The position numbers and the translations under genes were made by a program. From Streptomyces roseolilacinus (GTDB lineage: Bacteria > Actinomycetota > Actinomycetes > Streptomycetales > Streptomycetaceae), in contig NZ_BMSV01000007.1 of NCBI RefSeq assembly GCF_014649335.1, positions 106,677 to 170,676 on the forward strand: 64,000 bases of DNA. The letters are read 5' to 3'. Below the pieces are notes generated by a model. The model was given only the letters and a program-made list of their open reading frames with translations, had not been told where the DNA came from and made no database searches. This document shows, one piece after another, positions 33,693-41,839 of the stretch (within the stretch, counting starts at the first letter, position 1; each line of letters begins with the position of its first letter).

Positions 33693-33736
33693 TGGTTCGC
33701 GCTTTCGAACCACTGTCGATGGGTCGAACGCCCATC
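33693..33736. promoter_or_regulatory. Two adjacent dyads upstream of the SARP gene
   Basis: TGGTTCG-n6-CGAACCA (33693-33712) and GATGGG-n7-CCCATC (33718-33736) lie 24-67 bp upstream of the SARP start and between divergent genes. Either may be an operator for the SARP gene or the fusion gene. Confidence 0.4.
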
Positions 33737-33911
33737 CGGCGACATTCGCACAACATGCCCGCGGGTGCCACAAGGGATCCACGGACAGAGACAGGGCCGT
33801 CCATTCTGTCCGACTGGATGTCTATTCATCACAACGGGTGGTGGGAATTCAGATTTTCTGTCGCTTCACACAAGAATGGCGAGTCCCGTCACCTCGCAGG
33901 AGATGCAGGAG

Positions 33912-35222
33912 ATGCCGGTGTCCCGTCACGGTCCGTCGTCCTCGCCCCCCATGCCCCCCGCCCCCTCCTCCCCGTCCGCCGCGTCGCACATGACGACGCT
34001 CGGGTACGCGCTGTTCGCCACGCGCTGGCTCCAGGCGCCGCTGTACTTCGGCCTGGTGGCCGCGCAGGGCGTGTACGTCTACAAGTTCTTCAACGAGCTG
34101 TGGAAGCTCGTCGGGCACGTCCTCAGCGGCCAGGTGGACGAGACCCACGTCATGCTGGCGGTGCTCAAGCTGGTGGACGTGGTGATGATCGCCAACCTGC
34201 TGATCATGGTGATCGTCGGCGGGTACGAGACGTTCGTCTCGCGCATCGGCCTCCAGGGCCACCGCGACCAGCCGGAGTGGCTGTCGCACGTCAACTCCAA
34301 CGTCCTGAAGGTGAAGCTGGCGACGGCGATCGTCGGGATCTCGTCGGTGCACCTGCTCCAGATGTTCGTGGACGTGCACCACACGCCGGAGCACGACCTG
34401 CTGTGGGGCACGGTGATCCACATGGCGTTCATCGTCTCGGCCCTGATCCTGGCGTACATGTCCGGTCCCATGGCGGCGCACGAGCACGGCGCCAAGGGGG
34501 ACCTGGGGGACGTCCCGGCGGACGGCTCCGGTGCGGGCGGCCCCGCCCGGGGCGGCGGCGCGGACACCGCGGCGGCCCTCGTCCCGCGGCAGGCCGGGCC
34601 GGTGCGGGCCGCGGCCGGGGCGGAGGCGCGGATCGAGGCGGCCGGGTTCCCGGCCCGCAAGGAGCTGGAGGCGTTCGACGCCGCGCACCTGCGCGCCCCC
34701 GATCCGCTGGTGCTCGACCGGCTGGGCCGGCTCGACTTCGTCGCCCGCCGGGAGAACGTCGTGTTCCTCGGCGGCCCCGGCACCGGCAAGACGCACCTCG
34801 CGGTCGCCCTCGGCGTGCGGGCCTGCGAGGCCGGGCAGCGGGTCCTGTTCGCCACCGCCCCGGAGTGGGGCGCCCGCCTCCGCCGCGCCAAGGCCGCGGA
34901 CCGGCTGGCCGACGAGCTGGCCGCGCTGGACGCGTACGCGCTGCTCGTCGTGGACGAGCTGGGCTACGTCCCCTTCGACGCGGAGTCCGCGAACCTCTTC
35001 TTCCAGCTGGTCGCGCACCGCTACGAGCGGGCCTCGCTGGTCGTCACGAGCGACCGCCCCTTCGGGCGCTGGGTCGAGGTGTTCGGGGACGCCGGCACCG
35101 CCTCCGCGACGGTGGACCGGCTCGTCCACCACGCCGAGGTCGTCGCGCTGGAGGGCGAGAGCTACCGCACGCGCGGGCTGACCGGCGCGGCGTCCGGGGG
35201 GTGGGCCGCGCTCGACGCGTGA
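33912..35222 (+). CDS. UPF0114 (YqhA-like) membrane protein fused to IstB-type AAA+ ATPase domain
   Basis: 436 aa with one continuous frame. Start is 33912 or the GTG at 33918, both with AGGAG upstream. Residues about 28-190 are a complete UPF0114 protein: FATRWLQAPLYFGLV, LVDVVMIANLLIMVIVGGYETFVS, KVKLATAIVGISSVHLLQ and three or four membrane helices. A 45-residue Gly/Ala linker follows. Residues about 238-425 match IstB, the helper ATPase of IS21 transposons: AGFPARKELEAFD, Walker A GGPGTGKT (287-294), Walker B LLVVDELGY, SLVVTSDRPFGRW. The first ~60 residues of IstB are missing, and there is no IstA or terminal repeat nearby. It may be an old transposon-capture fusion or a domesticated membrane-tethered ATPase. 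Function unknown. Confidence 0.8.
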   Translation: MPVSRHGPSSSPPMPPAPSSPSAASHMTTLGYALFATRWLQAPLYFGLVAAQGVYVYKFFNELWKLVGHVLSGQVDETHVMLAVLKLVDVVMIANLLIMVIVGGYETFVSRIGLQGHRDQPEWLSHVNSNVLKVKLATAIVGISSVHLLQMFVDVHHTPEHDLLWGTVIHMAFIVSALILAYMSGPMAAHEHGAKGDLGDVPADGSGAGGPARGGGADTAAALVPRQAGPVRAAAGAEARIEAAGFPARKELEAFDAAHLRAPDPLVLDRLGRLDFVARRENVVFLGGPGTGKTHLAVALGVRACEAGQRVLFATAPEWGARLRRAKAADRLADELAALDAYALLVVDELGYVPFDAESANLFFQLVAHRYERASLVVTSDRPFGRWVEVFGDAGTASATVDRLVHHAEVVALEGESYRTRGLTGAASGGWAALDA

Positions 35223-35230
35223 GGCGCCGT

Positions 35231-35279
35231 ACGGCGCGAGGGGCCCCGGACCGGTCGGGTCCGGGGCCCCTCGCGCCGT
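35231..35279. terminator. Perfect 21-bp bidirectional hairpin
   Basis: A 21-bp arm (35231-35251) is exactly repeated in inverse at 35259-35279 around a 7-nt loop. It lies between the convergent fusion gene and ohr gene and probably terminates both, although there is no T tract. Confidence 0.85.
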
Positions 35280-35311
35280 GCCCCGCGCCGGCGTCCGCGC
35301 CGGCCGGCGCG

Positions 35312-35725
35312 TCACTCGACGACGAGCTCCACCTCGATGTTGCCGCGCGTCGCCTTGGAGTACGGGCAGTACGCGTGGGTCTTCTCCAGCAGGTCGCGGC
35401 CCGCCTCGCCCTGGAGGTGGTCCGGCAGCTCCACGCGCATCACGACCGCGAGGCCGAAGCCGCCGTCCGTGTCCTTGCCGATGCTCACCTCGGCGGTGAC
35501 GGAGGCGTCCTTGACGTCGATCTTCTCCTGGCGGCCGATCGCGCCCATGGCGCTGGCGAAGCAGGCGGCGTAACCGGCGGCGAAGAGCTGCTCCGGGTTG
35601 GTGCCCTGGCCGTTGCCGCCGAGGGCCGCGGGGAAGGCGAGCGGCAGGTCTATCCGGCCGTCGGAGCTGACGGCGCGGCCCTCGCGGCCGTTGGCGGTGG
35701 CGACGGCGGTGTACAGGGCGTCCAT
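35312..35725 (-). CDS. ohr: Organic hydroperoxide resistance protein Ohr, copy 1
   Basis: 137 aa from the ATG at 35725; a longer in-frame start adds an unlikely extension. Ohr reduces organic hydroperoxides with a reactive cysteine pair, reduced by lipoylated proteins. The pair is seen in GYAACFASAM (about residue 60) and AYCPYSKATRGN (near 124). LYTAVATANGREGRA and NPEQLFAAGY are family-typical. Divergent from ohrR with a shared operator between them, so it should be induced by organic peroxides. Confidence 0.93.
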   Translation of the reverse strand: MDALYTAVATANGREGRAVSSDGRIDLPLAFPAALGGNGQGTNPEQLFAAGYAACFASAMGAIGRQEKIDVKDASVTAEVSIGKDTDGGFGLAVVMRVELPDHLQGEAGRDLLEKTHAYCPYSKATRGNIEVELVVE

Positions 35726-35777
35726 GCGGATCCCCGTCCTTTCGGTCGTGGGGTCTGTCGCCATTATTTATAGCAAT

Positions 35778-35803
35778 CAATTCAGTTGTGCACAACTCAA
35801 TTG
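35778..35803. promoter_or_regulatory. OhrR operator, 26-bp near-perfect palindrome
   Basis: CAATTCAGTTGTG (35778-35790) faces CACAACTCAATTG (35791-35803) with a single mismatch. It lies between divergent ohr and ohrR, next to the ohrR -10 hexamer. MarR-type OhrR proteins bind such AT-rich palindromes. Confidence 0.8.
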
Positions 35804-35811
35804 GGTGGAGG

Positions 35812-35817
35812 TAGCCT
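35812..35817 (+). promoter_or_regulatory. -10 hexamer TAGCCT, leaderless ohrR start
   Basis: TAGCCT ends 6 nt before the ATG at 35824, predicting a leaderless transcript repressed from the adjacent palindrome. Confidence 0.45.
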
Positions 35818-35823
35818 GGTGGC

Positions 35824-36333
35824 ATGCATCACACGGATTCGCACGGAGGCGTACGGGACGAAGACCTCCTCCGCCTCGACCACCAGATCTGCTTCTCGCT
35901 GCACGCCGCGACCCGCGCCTTCAACGGCGTCTACCGCGTCGCCCTCAGGGAACTGGGCCTCACCTACCCCCAGTACCTGGTGATGCTGGTGCTGTGGGAG
36001 CACGGCGAACTGCCCGTCAAGCGCATCGGCGAGCACCTGCGCCTCGACTCCGGCACGCTCTCCCCGCTGCTGAAGAGACTGGAGGCCGCCGGGTACGTGG
36101 AGCGCCGCCGCAGCCTGCGGGACGAGCGGTCCGTCACGGTGCGCCCCACCACCTCCGGCGCGGCCCTGCGGGAACGGGCGCTCGGCGTGCCCCGCCGGAT
36201 GGCGGAGGTGACCGGGATGGACCTGGAGGAGGTCCGCGACCTGCGCACCCGGCTGCGGGACCTGGCCGCCGCCCTGGACGAGGCGGCCCAGGCCCTCGAC
36301 GGCGGCGGTGGCACGGACGGCGGAGCCCGGTAG
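35824..36333 (+). CDS. ohrR: MarR-family peroxide-sensing repressor OhrR
   Basis: 169 aa. The N-terminal redox cysteine is in LDHQICFSLHAATRA (about residue 23), the position of the sensing Cys in OhrR. A winged helix follows: LPVKRIGEHLRLDSGTLSPLLKRLEAAGYVERRRSLRDERSV-type sequence with the wing DERS. Oxidation of the cysteine releases DNA. Divergently paired with ohr, with the palindromic operator between. C-terminus is a helical dimer segment with a Gly-rich tail. Confidence 0.9.
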   Translation: MHHTDSHGGVRDEDLLRLDHQICFSLHAATRAFNGVYRVALRELGLTYPQYLVMLVLWEHGELPVKRIGEHLRLDSGTLSPLLKRLEAAGYVERRRSLRDERSVTVRPTTSGAALRERALGVPRRMAEVTGMDLEEVRDLRTRLRDLAAALDEAAQALDGGGGTDGGAR

Positions 36334-36337
36334 GCCC

Positions 36338-36385
36338 CCCGGCGGCCGGCGGGACCCCGGGGCCGACAGGCCGCCGGCCGCCGGG
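36338..36385. terminator. Bidirectional hairpin between ohrR and carboxyltransferase gene
   Basis: CCCGGCGGCCGGCGG (36338-36352) pairs perfectly with CCGCCGGCCGCCGGG (36371-36385) over an 18-nt loop. It separates two convergent genes. Confidence 0.75.
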
Positions 36386-36423
36386 ACCCCGGGGGACCGG
36401 GCCGGCCGCGCCCCCGCCGTGCC

Positions 36424-37761
36424 TCACACGACGCCGCGCACGACCCCCAGCTCCACCAGGTCCTGCGGCCGCAGCCGCAGCTGCTCGGCCGTGTGCGGGA
36501 CCTGCTCCGGCGGGCGCTTCAGTATCGCCGCGGCCGCCTCCGGGGCGATCACCGAGAAGTAGCTGTCGCGCGTCGCCCAGGTGTTGCCGGGCGCCGCCAG
36601 CGCCAGAGCGCCGCCCGAGCCGCCCTCCCCGACGACCAGCGTGGTCACCGGCACCCGCGCCGCGGCCACCGCCGCGAACGCCTCCGCGATGGCCGGGCCC
36701 GCGCCGGCCCGCTCCGCCTCCGCGTCGTTCGCCGCGCCCGGCGTGTCCACCAGGGTGAGCACCGGCAGGCCCAGCCGGTCCGCGAGCCGGATCACCCGCG
36801 CGGCCGTGCGGTACCCGGCCGGACGCGTCGCCGTACCGCACTGCGCCGCGTACGCGACGCCGTACCCGTCGCGCAGCCCGATCCCGCACAGCATGCCGGG
36901 GTCCGTGCCGCCGCACCGGTCGCCGACCAGCGGCAGCCGCCGGTCGAAGTACGCCTCCAGGTACGCCTCCGCCCGCGGCCGCGCCGCGTCGCGCGCCCGC
37001 CGCACCGCCTCCCAGCCGCTCTCCGGCAGCCCGCCCGCGCCGCCCGGCGGCGACGGCGGGGGCACCGCCGCGGGCGCCGGCCGGGCCAGCGCGGTGAGCC
37101 AGTGCCCCAGCGCCGTGCGGAGCCCGCCGGCCGGCACCACCGCGTCGACGTGCCCCGCCGCGAGCTGCCCCTCCGCCGTGTACGCCGCGGGGTCCGCGTC
37201 CGCGGGCCGCACCCGCGCCCCGGCGAAGCCGACCTGCGCGCCGGGCAGCGCCAGGACGACGTCCGCGCCCGCCCCGACCGTCGCCCAGCCGCCCCCGGTC
37301 GCCGGGTCGCGCAGCACGGAGACGTGCGGCACGCCCGCCTCCCGCGCCAGCACCGACGCGCGGGCCACCCGCTGCAACTGCGTCAGCGCGACCATGCCCT
37401 CCTGCATCCGGCTGCCGCCCGTCGCCACCAGGGACACCAGCGGCATGCCCCGCTCCCGCGCCAGCCGGTACGCGGCGCACAGCCGGTCGCCGGCGCGCTC
37501 GCCCAGCGACCCGCCGAGGAAGCCGAACTCGAAGGCCAGCACCGCGCACCGCACCCCGGACACCTCGGCCTCGCCGAACACCACGGACTCGCTCTCGCCG
37601 GTCCGCTCCGCCGCCCGGGCGCGCGCCGCGCCGTACCCGTCCCACGCCAGCGGCCCGTCCGGGGCGGCGGACGGCCCGGCCGGGGGCGGGGCGTGCTCCG
37701 TGAACGCGTCCACCGCCAGCGCGATCGCCGCGCGCGCCGTCAGCCGGGCCGCCTCAGCCAC
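36424..37761 (-). CDS. Fused acyl-CoA/acetyl-CoA carboxyltransferase (AccD-AccA type)
   Basis: 445 aa. The N-terminal half resembles the AccD beta domain without its zinc finger (FEFGFLGGSLGERAGDRL, LVSLVATGGSRMQEGM, DPATGGGWATVGAGADVV). The C-terminal half resembles AccA (GYRTAARVIRLADRLGLPVLTLVDTPGA, VVGEGGSGGALALA). Such fusions transfer carboxyl between biotin or acyl-CoA and an acceptor. No biotin carrier or biotin carboxylase is adjacent. It overlaps the acyl-CoA synthetase gene by 8 bp. With a malonyl-CoA-type synthetase it could handle malonyl groups. Confidence 0.75.
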   Translation of the reverse strand: MAEAARLTARAAIALAVDAFTEHAPPPAGPSAAPDGPLAWDGYGAARARAAERTGESESVVFGEAEVSGVRCAVLAFEFGFLGGSLGERAGDRLCAAYRLARERGMPLVSLVATGGSRMQEGMVALTQLQRVARASVLAREAGVPHVSVLRDPATGGGWATVGAGADVVLALPGAQVGFAGARVRPADADPAAYTAEGQLAAGHVDAVVPAGGLRTALGHWLTALARPAPAAVPPPSPPGGAGGLPESGWEAVRRARDAARPRAEAYLEAYFDRRLPLVGDRCGGTDPGMLCGIGLRDGYGVAYAAQCGTATRPAGYRTAARVIRLADRLGLPVLTLVDTPGAANDAEAERAGAGPAIAEAFAAVAAARVPVTTLVVGEGGSGGALALAAPGNTWATRDSYFSVIAPEAAAAILKRPPEQVPHTAEQLRLRPQDLVELGVVRGVV

Positions 37762-39226
37762 GCAGGGCCCGCTTCATGACCTTGCCCATGTCGTTGCGGG
37801 GCAGTTCCGCCAGGTACCGGACGGCGCGCGGCCGCTTGTGCGGGGCGAGCTGCGCCGCCACGTGGTCGGCCAGCTCCTCGGCCGCCGGGGGAGCGACCGG
37901 GTCCGCCGGCACGACCCACGCCACGACCCGCTCGCCCAGGTCCGCGTCCGGCTCGCCGGCCACGGCGGCCTCCCGCACGCCCGGATGGGCGAGGAGCACG
38001 TTCTCGATCTCCCCGGCGCCGATCTTGAAGCCGCCGCTCTTGATGAGGTCGGTGGCCCTGCGCCCCACGAGCCGCAGCGAGCCGTCCGGGTCCCGCACGG
38101 CCATGTCGCCGGTCCTGAACCACTCCCCGTCGAACGCGGCGGCCGTGGCGTCGGGCCGGTTCAGGTAGCCGGTGAACAGGTTCGGGCCGCGCACCTGCAC
38201 CTCGCCGATCGTCTCCCCGTCGTACGCGGTGAGCGGCGTCCCGTCGTCCCGCACCAGCCGCAGCCCGACGCCGCGCAGGGGCGTGCCGACGGAGCCGGGG
38301 CGGTGCGCCGGCCCGGTCCCGCGGGGGTCCACCCGCACGGAGCACAGCATGAGCGTCTCCGTCATGCCGTACCGCTCGACGACCCTCCGCCCCGTCGCGG
38401 CGGTGATCCGCTCGTGGTCGGGCAGCGGCAGCGCGGCGGAGCCGGAGACCAGCAGCCGGGCGCCCGCGAGCGCCCCGGCCAGGTCCTCGTCGGTGTCGAG
38501 CGCCTCCGCGATGCGGTGGTACATCGTCGGCACGCCGAACAGCATGGTCCCGCCGTCCGCCAGCTCGCGCGCCACGCCCTCGGGGGTGAACCGCCCGAGG
38601 TGCCGGACGCTGCCGCCCCGGCGCAGCGGGCCGAGGACGCCGAGGACGAGCCCGTGGACGTGGAACAGGGGCAGGGCGTGGACCAGGACGTCGTCCGCGG
38701 TCCACGCCCAGGCGTCGGCGAGGGCGTCGAGGGACGCCGCCAGGGCGCGGCGGGGCAGGACGGCGCCCTTGGGCGGGCCGGTGGTCCCGGACGTGTAGAC
38801 GACCAGGGCGGGCGCCTCGGCATCGGGTTCGGCGGGCGGCCGCGCGTCCGGGCCAGCGCCTTCGCCCGCGTGGGGCGCGACGTCGACGCGCGGCAGGCCG
38901 GCGAGCGGGGCGGGCAGGTCGTCGCCCGGCGCGGCGAGCACCAGGGCGGGCGCGCTGTCGGTGACGATGTGCGTCAGCTCGCGCGCCCCGGTCCGCGGGT
39001 TGAGCGGTACGGCGGGGACGCCGGCGAGCAGCGCGGCGACCACCGCGACGGCGGTCTCGGCCGAGGGCGTCGCCCACACCGCGACCCGCCGGGCGCCGGC
39101 CAGACGGGGCACCAGCGCCGTGGCGGCCGCGCGGAGCCCGCCGTACGAGAGGGAGCGCTCACCGAACCGCAGGGCCGGACGGGGGTCGTCCGGGCCGGCG
39201 GCGAGCGCCGGAAAGAGGGAACTCAC
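37754..39226 (-). CDS. Acyl-CoA synthetase, malonyl-CoA synthetase (MatB)-like
   Basis: 490 aa from the GTG at 39226 with GGAGG seven bases upstream. ANL superfamily. AMP-binding motif YTSGTTGPPKGAV is near residue 145, followed by LPLFHVHGLVLG, ERYGMTETLMLCS with the adenine-contact Glu, GEWFRTGDMAV, and the catalytic lysine in RNDMGKVMKRAL at the C-terminus. MatB enzymes of about 490-500 aa have this HVHGL and ERYGMTET combination, so malonate or methylmalonate is the likely substrate. It is the first gene of a two-gene unit with the carboxyltransferase. Confidence 0.8.
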   Translation of the reverse strand: MSSLFPALAAGPDDPRPALRFGERSLSYGGLRAAATALVPRLAGARRVAVWATPSAETAVAVVAALLAGVPAVPLNPRTGARELTHIVTDSAPALVLAAPGDDLPAPLAGLPRVDVAPHAGEGAGPDARPPAEPDAEAPALVVYTSGTTGPPKGAVLPRRALAASLDALADAWAWTADDVLVHALPLFHVHGLVLGVLGPLRRGGSVRHLGRFTPEGVARELADGGTMLFGVPTMYHRIAEALDTDEDLAGALAGARLLVSGSAALPLPDHERITAATGRRVVERYGMTETLMLCSVRVDPRGTGPAHRPGSVGTPLRGVGLRLVRDDGTPLTAYDGETIGEVQVRGPNLFTGYLNRPDATAAAFDGEWFRTGDMAVRDPDGSLRLVGRRATDLIKSGGFKIGAGEIENVLLAHPGVREAAVAGEPDADLGERVVAWVVPADPVAPPAAEELADHVAAQLAPHKRPRAVRYLAELPRNDMGKVMKRALRG

Positions 39227-39347
39227 GGGTCGTCCTCCTCGCATTGCTGCACGGGCTGTCCCGCCATGGTCCCAGCAGTCGGTGGGCCTCCCGCGGGCGG
39301 CCCGCGCGGCGGGGGGTCCGCCGGGCCGGCCGGGACCGGCGGCGGGC

Positions 39348-40391
39348 TCAGCGGGTGCCCGCGAGGGGGTCCAGCACGAGCGGCTCGACCCGGCCCTCCA
39401 GCATCTCGCCCAGCCCGAGGACCGCGCAGACGTCCGGGTGGTCCGCGATCTGCACCGGCATCCCGGTCGCGTCGCGCAGCATCTGGTCGAGGCCGGGGAG
39501 CCGCGCGCTGCCGCCGACCATCGTGATCCCGCGCTCCGCGAGGTCCGCGACCAGGTCGGGCGGGCAGTCGCGCAGCACCCTGCCGATGCCGTCGAGCACG
39601 GTGGTGAGCGGCGTGTGGATGGCCTGGCGGACGGCGGCGGTCTCCACCACGACCGAACGCGCCAGGCCCGTGGCCACGTCCCGGCCGTGGATCTCCGTGG
39701 AAGCGGGGCCCTGGGCGGTGAGGCCGTTGCCATGCAGGGCCAGGTGGAGCGGCCGTACGGACTGGCTGGGCAGCATCAGCTGGTGCTGGTGGCGCAGGTA
39801 CTGGATGACGGCGTGGTCGATGGCGTGACCGCCGATCGGGATGCGCTCGGCGGTGACGATCGAGCCCAGCGACAGCACCGCCACCTGGGTCGTCGCCGCC
39901 CCGCAGACCAGGATCATGGTCGCGGTCGGCTGCGCCACCGGCAGCCCGCAGCCGATCGCCGCCGCGATCAGGGTGTCCACCAGCTCGACCCGCCGGGCCC
40001 CCAGCCCCACCAGCGTCTCGACGGTCGCGCGCTGGGCGAGCGGGTCGCAGTCGTGCGGGATGCAGGCGGCGGCGCGCAGCAGCGGCTTGCGGCGCAGCTG
40101 GCGGCGGAGCCTCTCGCCGAGCAGGCTGCGGAGCATCCGCTGCGCCATCTCGATGTCGACGACGCTGCCGCCCGACGCCGGGTGGACGACCCGGATGTAG
40201 CCGGGGGTGCGGCCGGTCATCCGCTCGGCGAACTCGCCGACCGCGATCAGCCCGCCGGTACGGGTGTTCACGGCGGCCACGCTCGGCTCGTCCACGACGA
40301 GCCCCGCCCCCTTCACGAAGACGCGGGTCCTGGCGGCCCCGAGGTCGACGGCGACGTGGCAGCGGCGCAGCTGCTCAAGACTGACGGTCAC
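39348..40391 (-). CDS. mbl: MreB-like actin-family protein (Mbl-like)
   Basis: 347 aa from the GTG at 40391 (GGGAGG upstream). Actin fold: phosphate-1 AVDLGAARTRVF at about residue 14, LVVDEPSVAAVNTRTG, connect-1 VLVCGAATTQVAVLSLG-like sequence, GHAIDHAVIQYLR, and adenosine motif ITMVGGSARLPGLDQ. It is similar to MreB, but sequence is loosened (for example VVHPASGGSVVDIEMAQRML). Streptomyces Mbl lacks part of MreB and works with it in spore wall assembly. Monocistronic here. Confidence 0.8.
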   Translation of the reverse strand: MTVSLEQLRRCHVAVDLGAARTRVFVKGAGLVVDEPSVAAVNTRTGGLIAVGEFAERMTGRTPGYIRVVHPASGGSVVDIEMAQRMLRSLLGERLRRQLRRKPLLRAAACIPHDCDPLAQRATVETLVGLGARRVELVDTLIAAAIGCGLPVAQPTATMILVCGAATTQVAVLSLGSIVTAERIPIGGHAIDHAVIQYLRHQHQLMLPSQSVRPLHLALHGNGLTAQGPASTEIHGRDVATGLARSVVVETAAVRQAIHTPLTTVLDGIGRVLRDCPPDLVADLAERGITMVGGSARLPGLDQMLRDATGMPVQIADHPDVCAVLGLGEMLEGRVEPLVLDPLAGTR

Positions 40392-40618
40392 GGCGGATCC
40401 TCCCGGGAGCGGTGTATGCCTGCATCGTCCGGCCGCCCGGAGCGCCGCGCGCGCTGGGCTGAGCCGGTCGGGCGTACGGACCTGACGGTGGGTCAGGCCG
40501 GGGGCGGGTCCGGGAGGGGCGGCGCGCGGGTGGGGCGGCGCCGTCCCCGCGCGCCGCGCGGGTGGGACGGGCGCACCATGGGAGGGGGGCCACACGACCG
40601 GACGGAGGTGCGGGCGCC

Positions 40619-40867
40619 ATGGGCACGTACATGGACGTTCACCACGGGTTCGAGGGCATCACCGGGGAGCAGCTGCGGGCGGCGCACCAGGCGGACCTCG
40701 ACAACGAGAAGAAGGAGGGCGTGCACTTCGAGCGGGCCTGGGCCGACCCCGAGTCCGGAACCGTGTACTGCCTGTCCACGGGGCCCTCGAAGGAGGCCGT
40801 GCAGCGCGTCCACGAGGTCGCCGGGCACAAGGCCGACGAGATCCACGAGGTGCGGATCGAGGTCTGA
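40619..40867 (+). CDS. DUF4242-family small protein (SCO4226-like, possible nickel-binding)
   Basis: 82 aa from the ATG at 40619 with GGAGG upstream; the longer in-frame start adds a Gly/Arg-rich artefact. MGTYMDVHHGFEGITGEQL and VHFERAWADPESGTVYCLSTGPS fit the ferredoxin-like alpha/beta fold of SCO4226, reported as a nickel-binding protein. Repeated His residues (H7, H8, H22, H34) could bind metal. Monocistronic; role unknown. Confidence 0.75.
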   Translation: MGTYMDVHHGFEGITGEQLRAAHQADLDNEKKEGVHFERAWADPESGTVYCLSTGPSKEAVQRVHEVAGHKADEIHEVRIEV

Positions 40868-41016
40868 GCGCACCCGCGCCCGCACACGCTCCGTACGCGT
40901 CCACGCACGTCCGGCGCGCCCGGGCCGCAGGGCGTCCCGGACGGGGTCCTTCCACACAGAACCCTCACATGGCCTCCCGGTCGTGGTACCCGTATGGCGC
41001 ATAATCTGCGGGCGCC

Positions 41017-41835
41017 ATGGATTACTGCCACGAGTGCCGGCGGCACCTCAACGGGGCCCTGGCCTGCGCCGGGTGCGGGAGGCCCGCCCAGGAGCTGCGG
41101 CACGACGACCCCGCGACGCCCGCGGCGGACCACGTCTTCGAACTGGCCCGGGACGAGGAGGCGCCGCCCGCGCCGTCCCGCCGTTCCCCGGCGCCCGGCC
41201 GCGCCCGGTCGCGCCGCGCCGCGCGGACGGCCCGGGCGGCGAGCGGCCGCCGGGCACGCCGGCGGCGCGGCCGTGCCGTCCTGATCGCGGTGACCGGCCT
41301 CGTCCTGGCGGCGGGCGCCCTGAGCCTGGCCGAACTGGCGGTGGAGGGCGGCGGGGGGCCGGCGACCACCGTGCGCCAGGAGGACGTGGCCCTGCCGGCG
41401 CCGCTGCCCGACCCCTCCCGGAGCAGGGACCCCGCGGCCGACCCCGGCGAGGTGGAGGCGACCCCCTCCGCGTCGGGTCCCTCCGGCGACCCGTCCGCCC
41501 CCTCCGGGGACGGCACCGGTGACGCCTCCGGCCCGCCCGGGGCCGCGGCCTCCGCGTCCGGCGACGGCGACGGAACCGGTGGCGAGACCGGGTCCGGGCC
41601 CGGCTCCGACGGGACCGGCGAGGGCGGCGACGACGGGCCGGAGGACCCGGTGGACCAGGACGCGTCCCCGTCCGCCCCCGCGTCGTCCCCGTCCGGCTCC
41701 CCGGCGCCCGGCGGCGAGCCGGACGCGCCGCCCACCGCGACCGCCGGGCCCACCCCGGCGCCGTCGCCCACCCCGACGCCGGCCCCCGAGCCGCCGCCGG
41801 AGGAGTGCACCCGCTGGCTCTGGTGGTGCGTCTAG
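41017..41835 (+). CDS. Zinc-ribbon, single-pass membrane protein with long disordered extracellular tail
   Basis: 272 aa. An N-terminal zinc ribbon has C4-x2-C7 and C17-x2-C20 (MDYCHEC, CAGCGRP). A basic segment (about 53-87), one membrane helix (about 88-107) and a long Pro/Ser/Gly/Asp-rich region (about 120-260) follow. The end is CTRWLWWCV. This layout and the aromatic CTR-x-L-x-x-C tail match a Streptomyces family typified, from memory, by SCO2400. The tail is presumably outside the cell. A weak ribosome binding site precedes the ATG. Function unknown. Confidence 0.75.
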   Translation: MDYCHECRRHLNGALACAGCGRPAQELRHDDPATPAADHVFELARDEEAPPAPSRRSPAPGRARSRRAARTARAASGRRARRRRGRAVLIAVTGLVLAAGALSLAELAVEGGGGPATTVRQEDVALPAPLPDPSRSRDPAADPGEVEATPSASGPSGDPSAPSGDGTGDASGPPGAAASASGDGDGTGGETGSGPGSDGTGEGGDDGPEDPVDQDASPSAPASSPSGSPAPGGEPDAPPTATAGPTPAPSPTPTPAPEPPPEECTRWLWWCV

Positions 41836-41839
41836 CCGG

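Noticed and set aside
17154..35222. Integrative element attached at the CAT-anticodon tRNA
   Set aside because: No integrase, excisionase or replication gene, and no second copy of the tRNA 3' end could be seen at the far edge of the accessory region.
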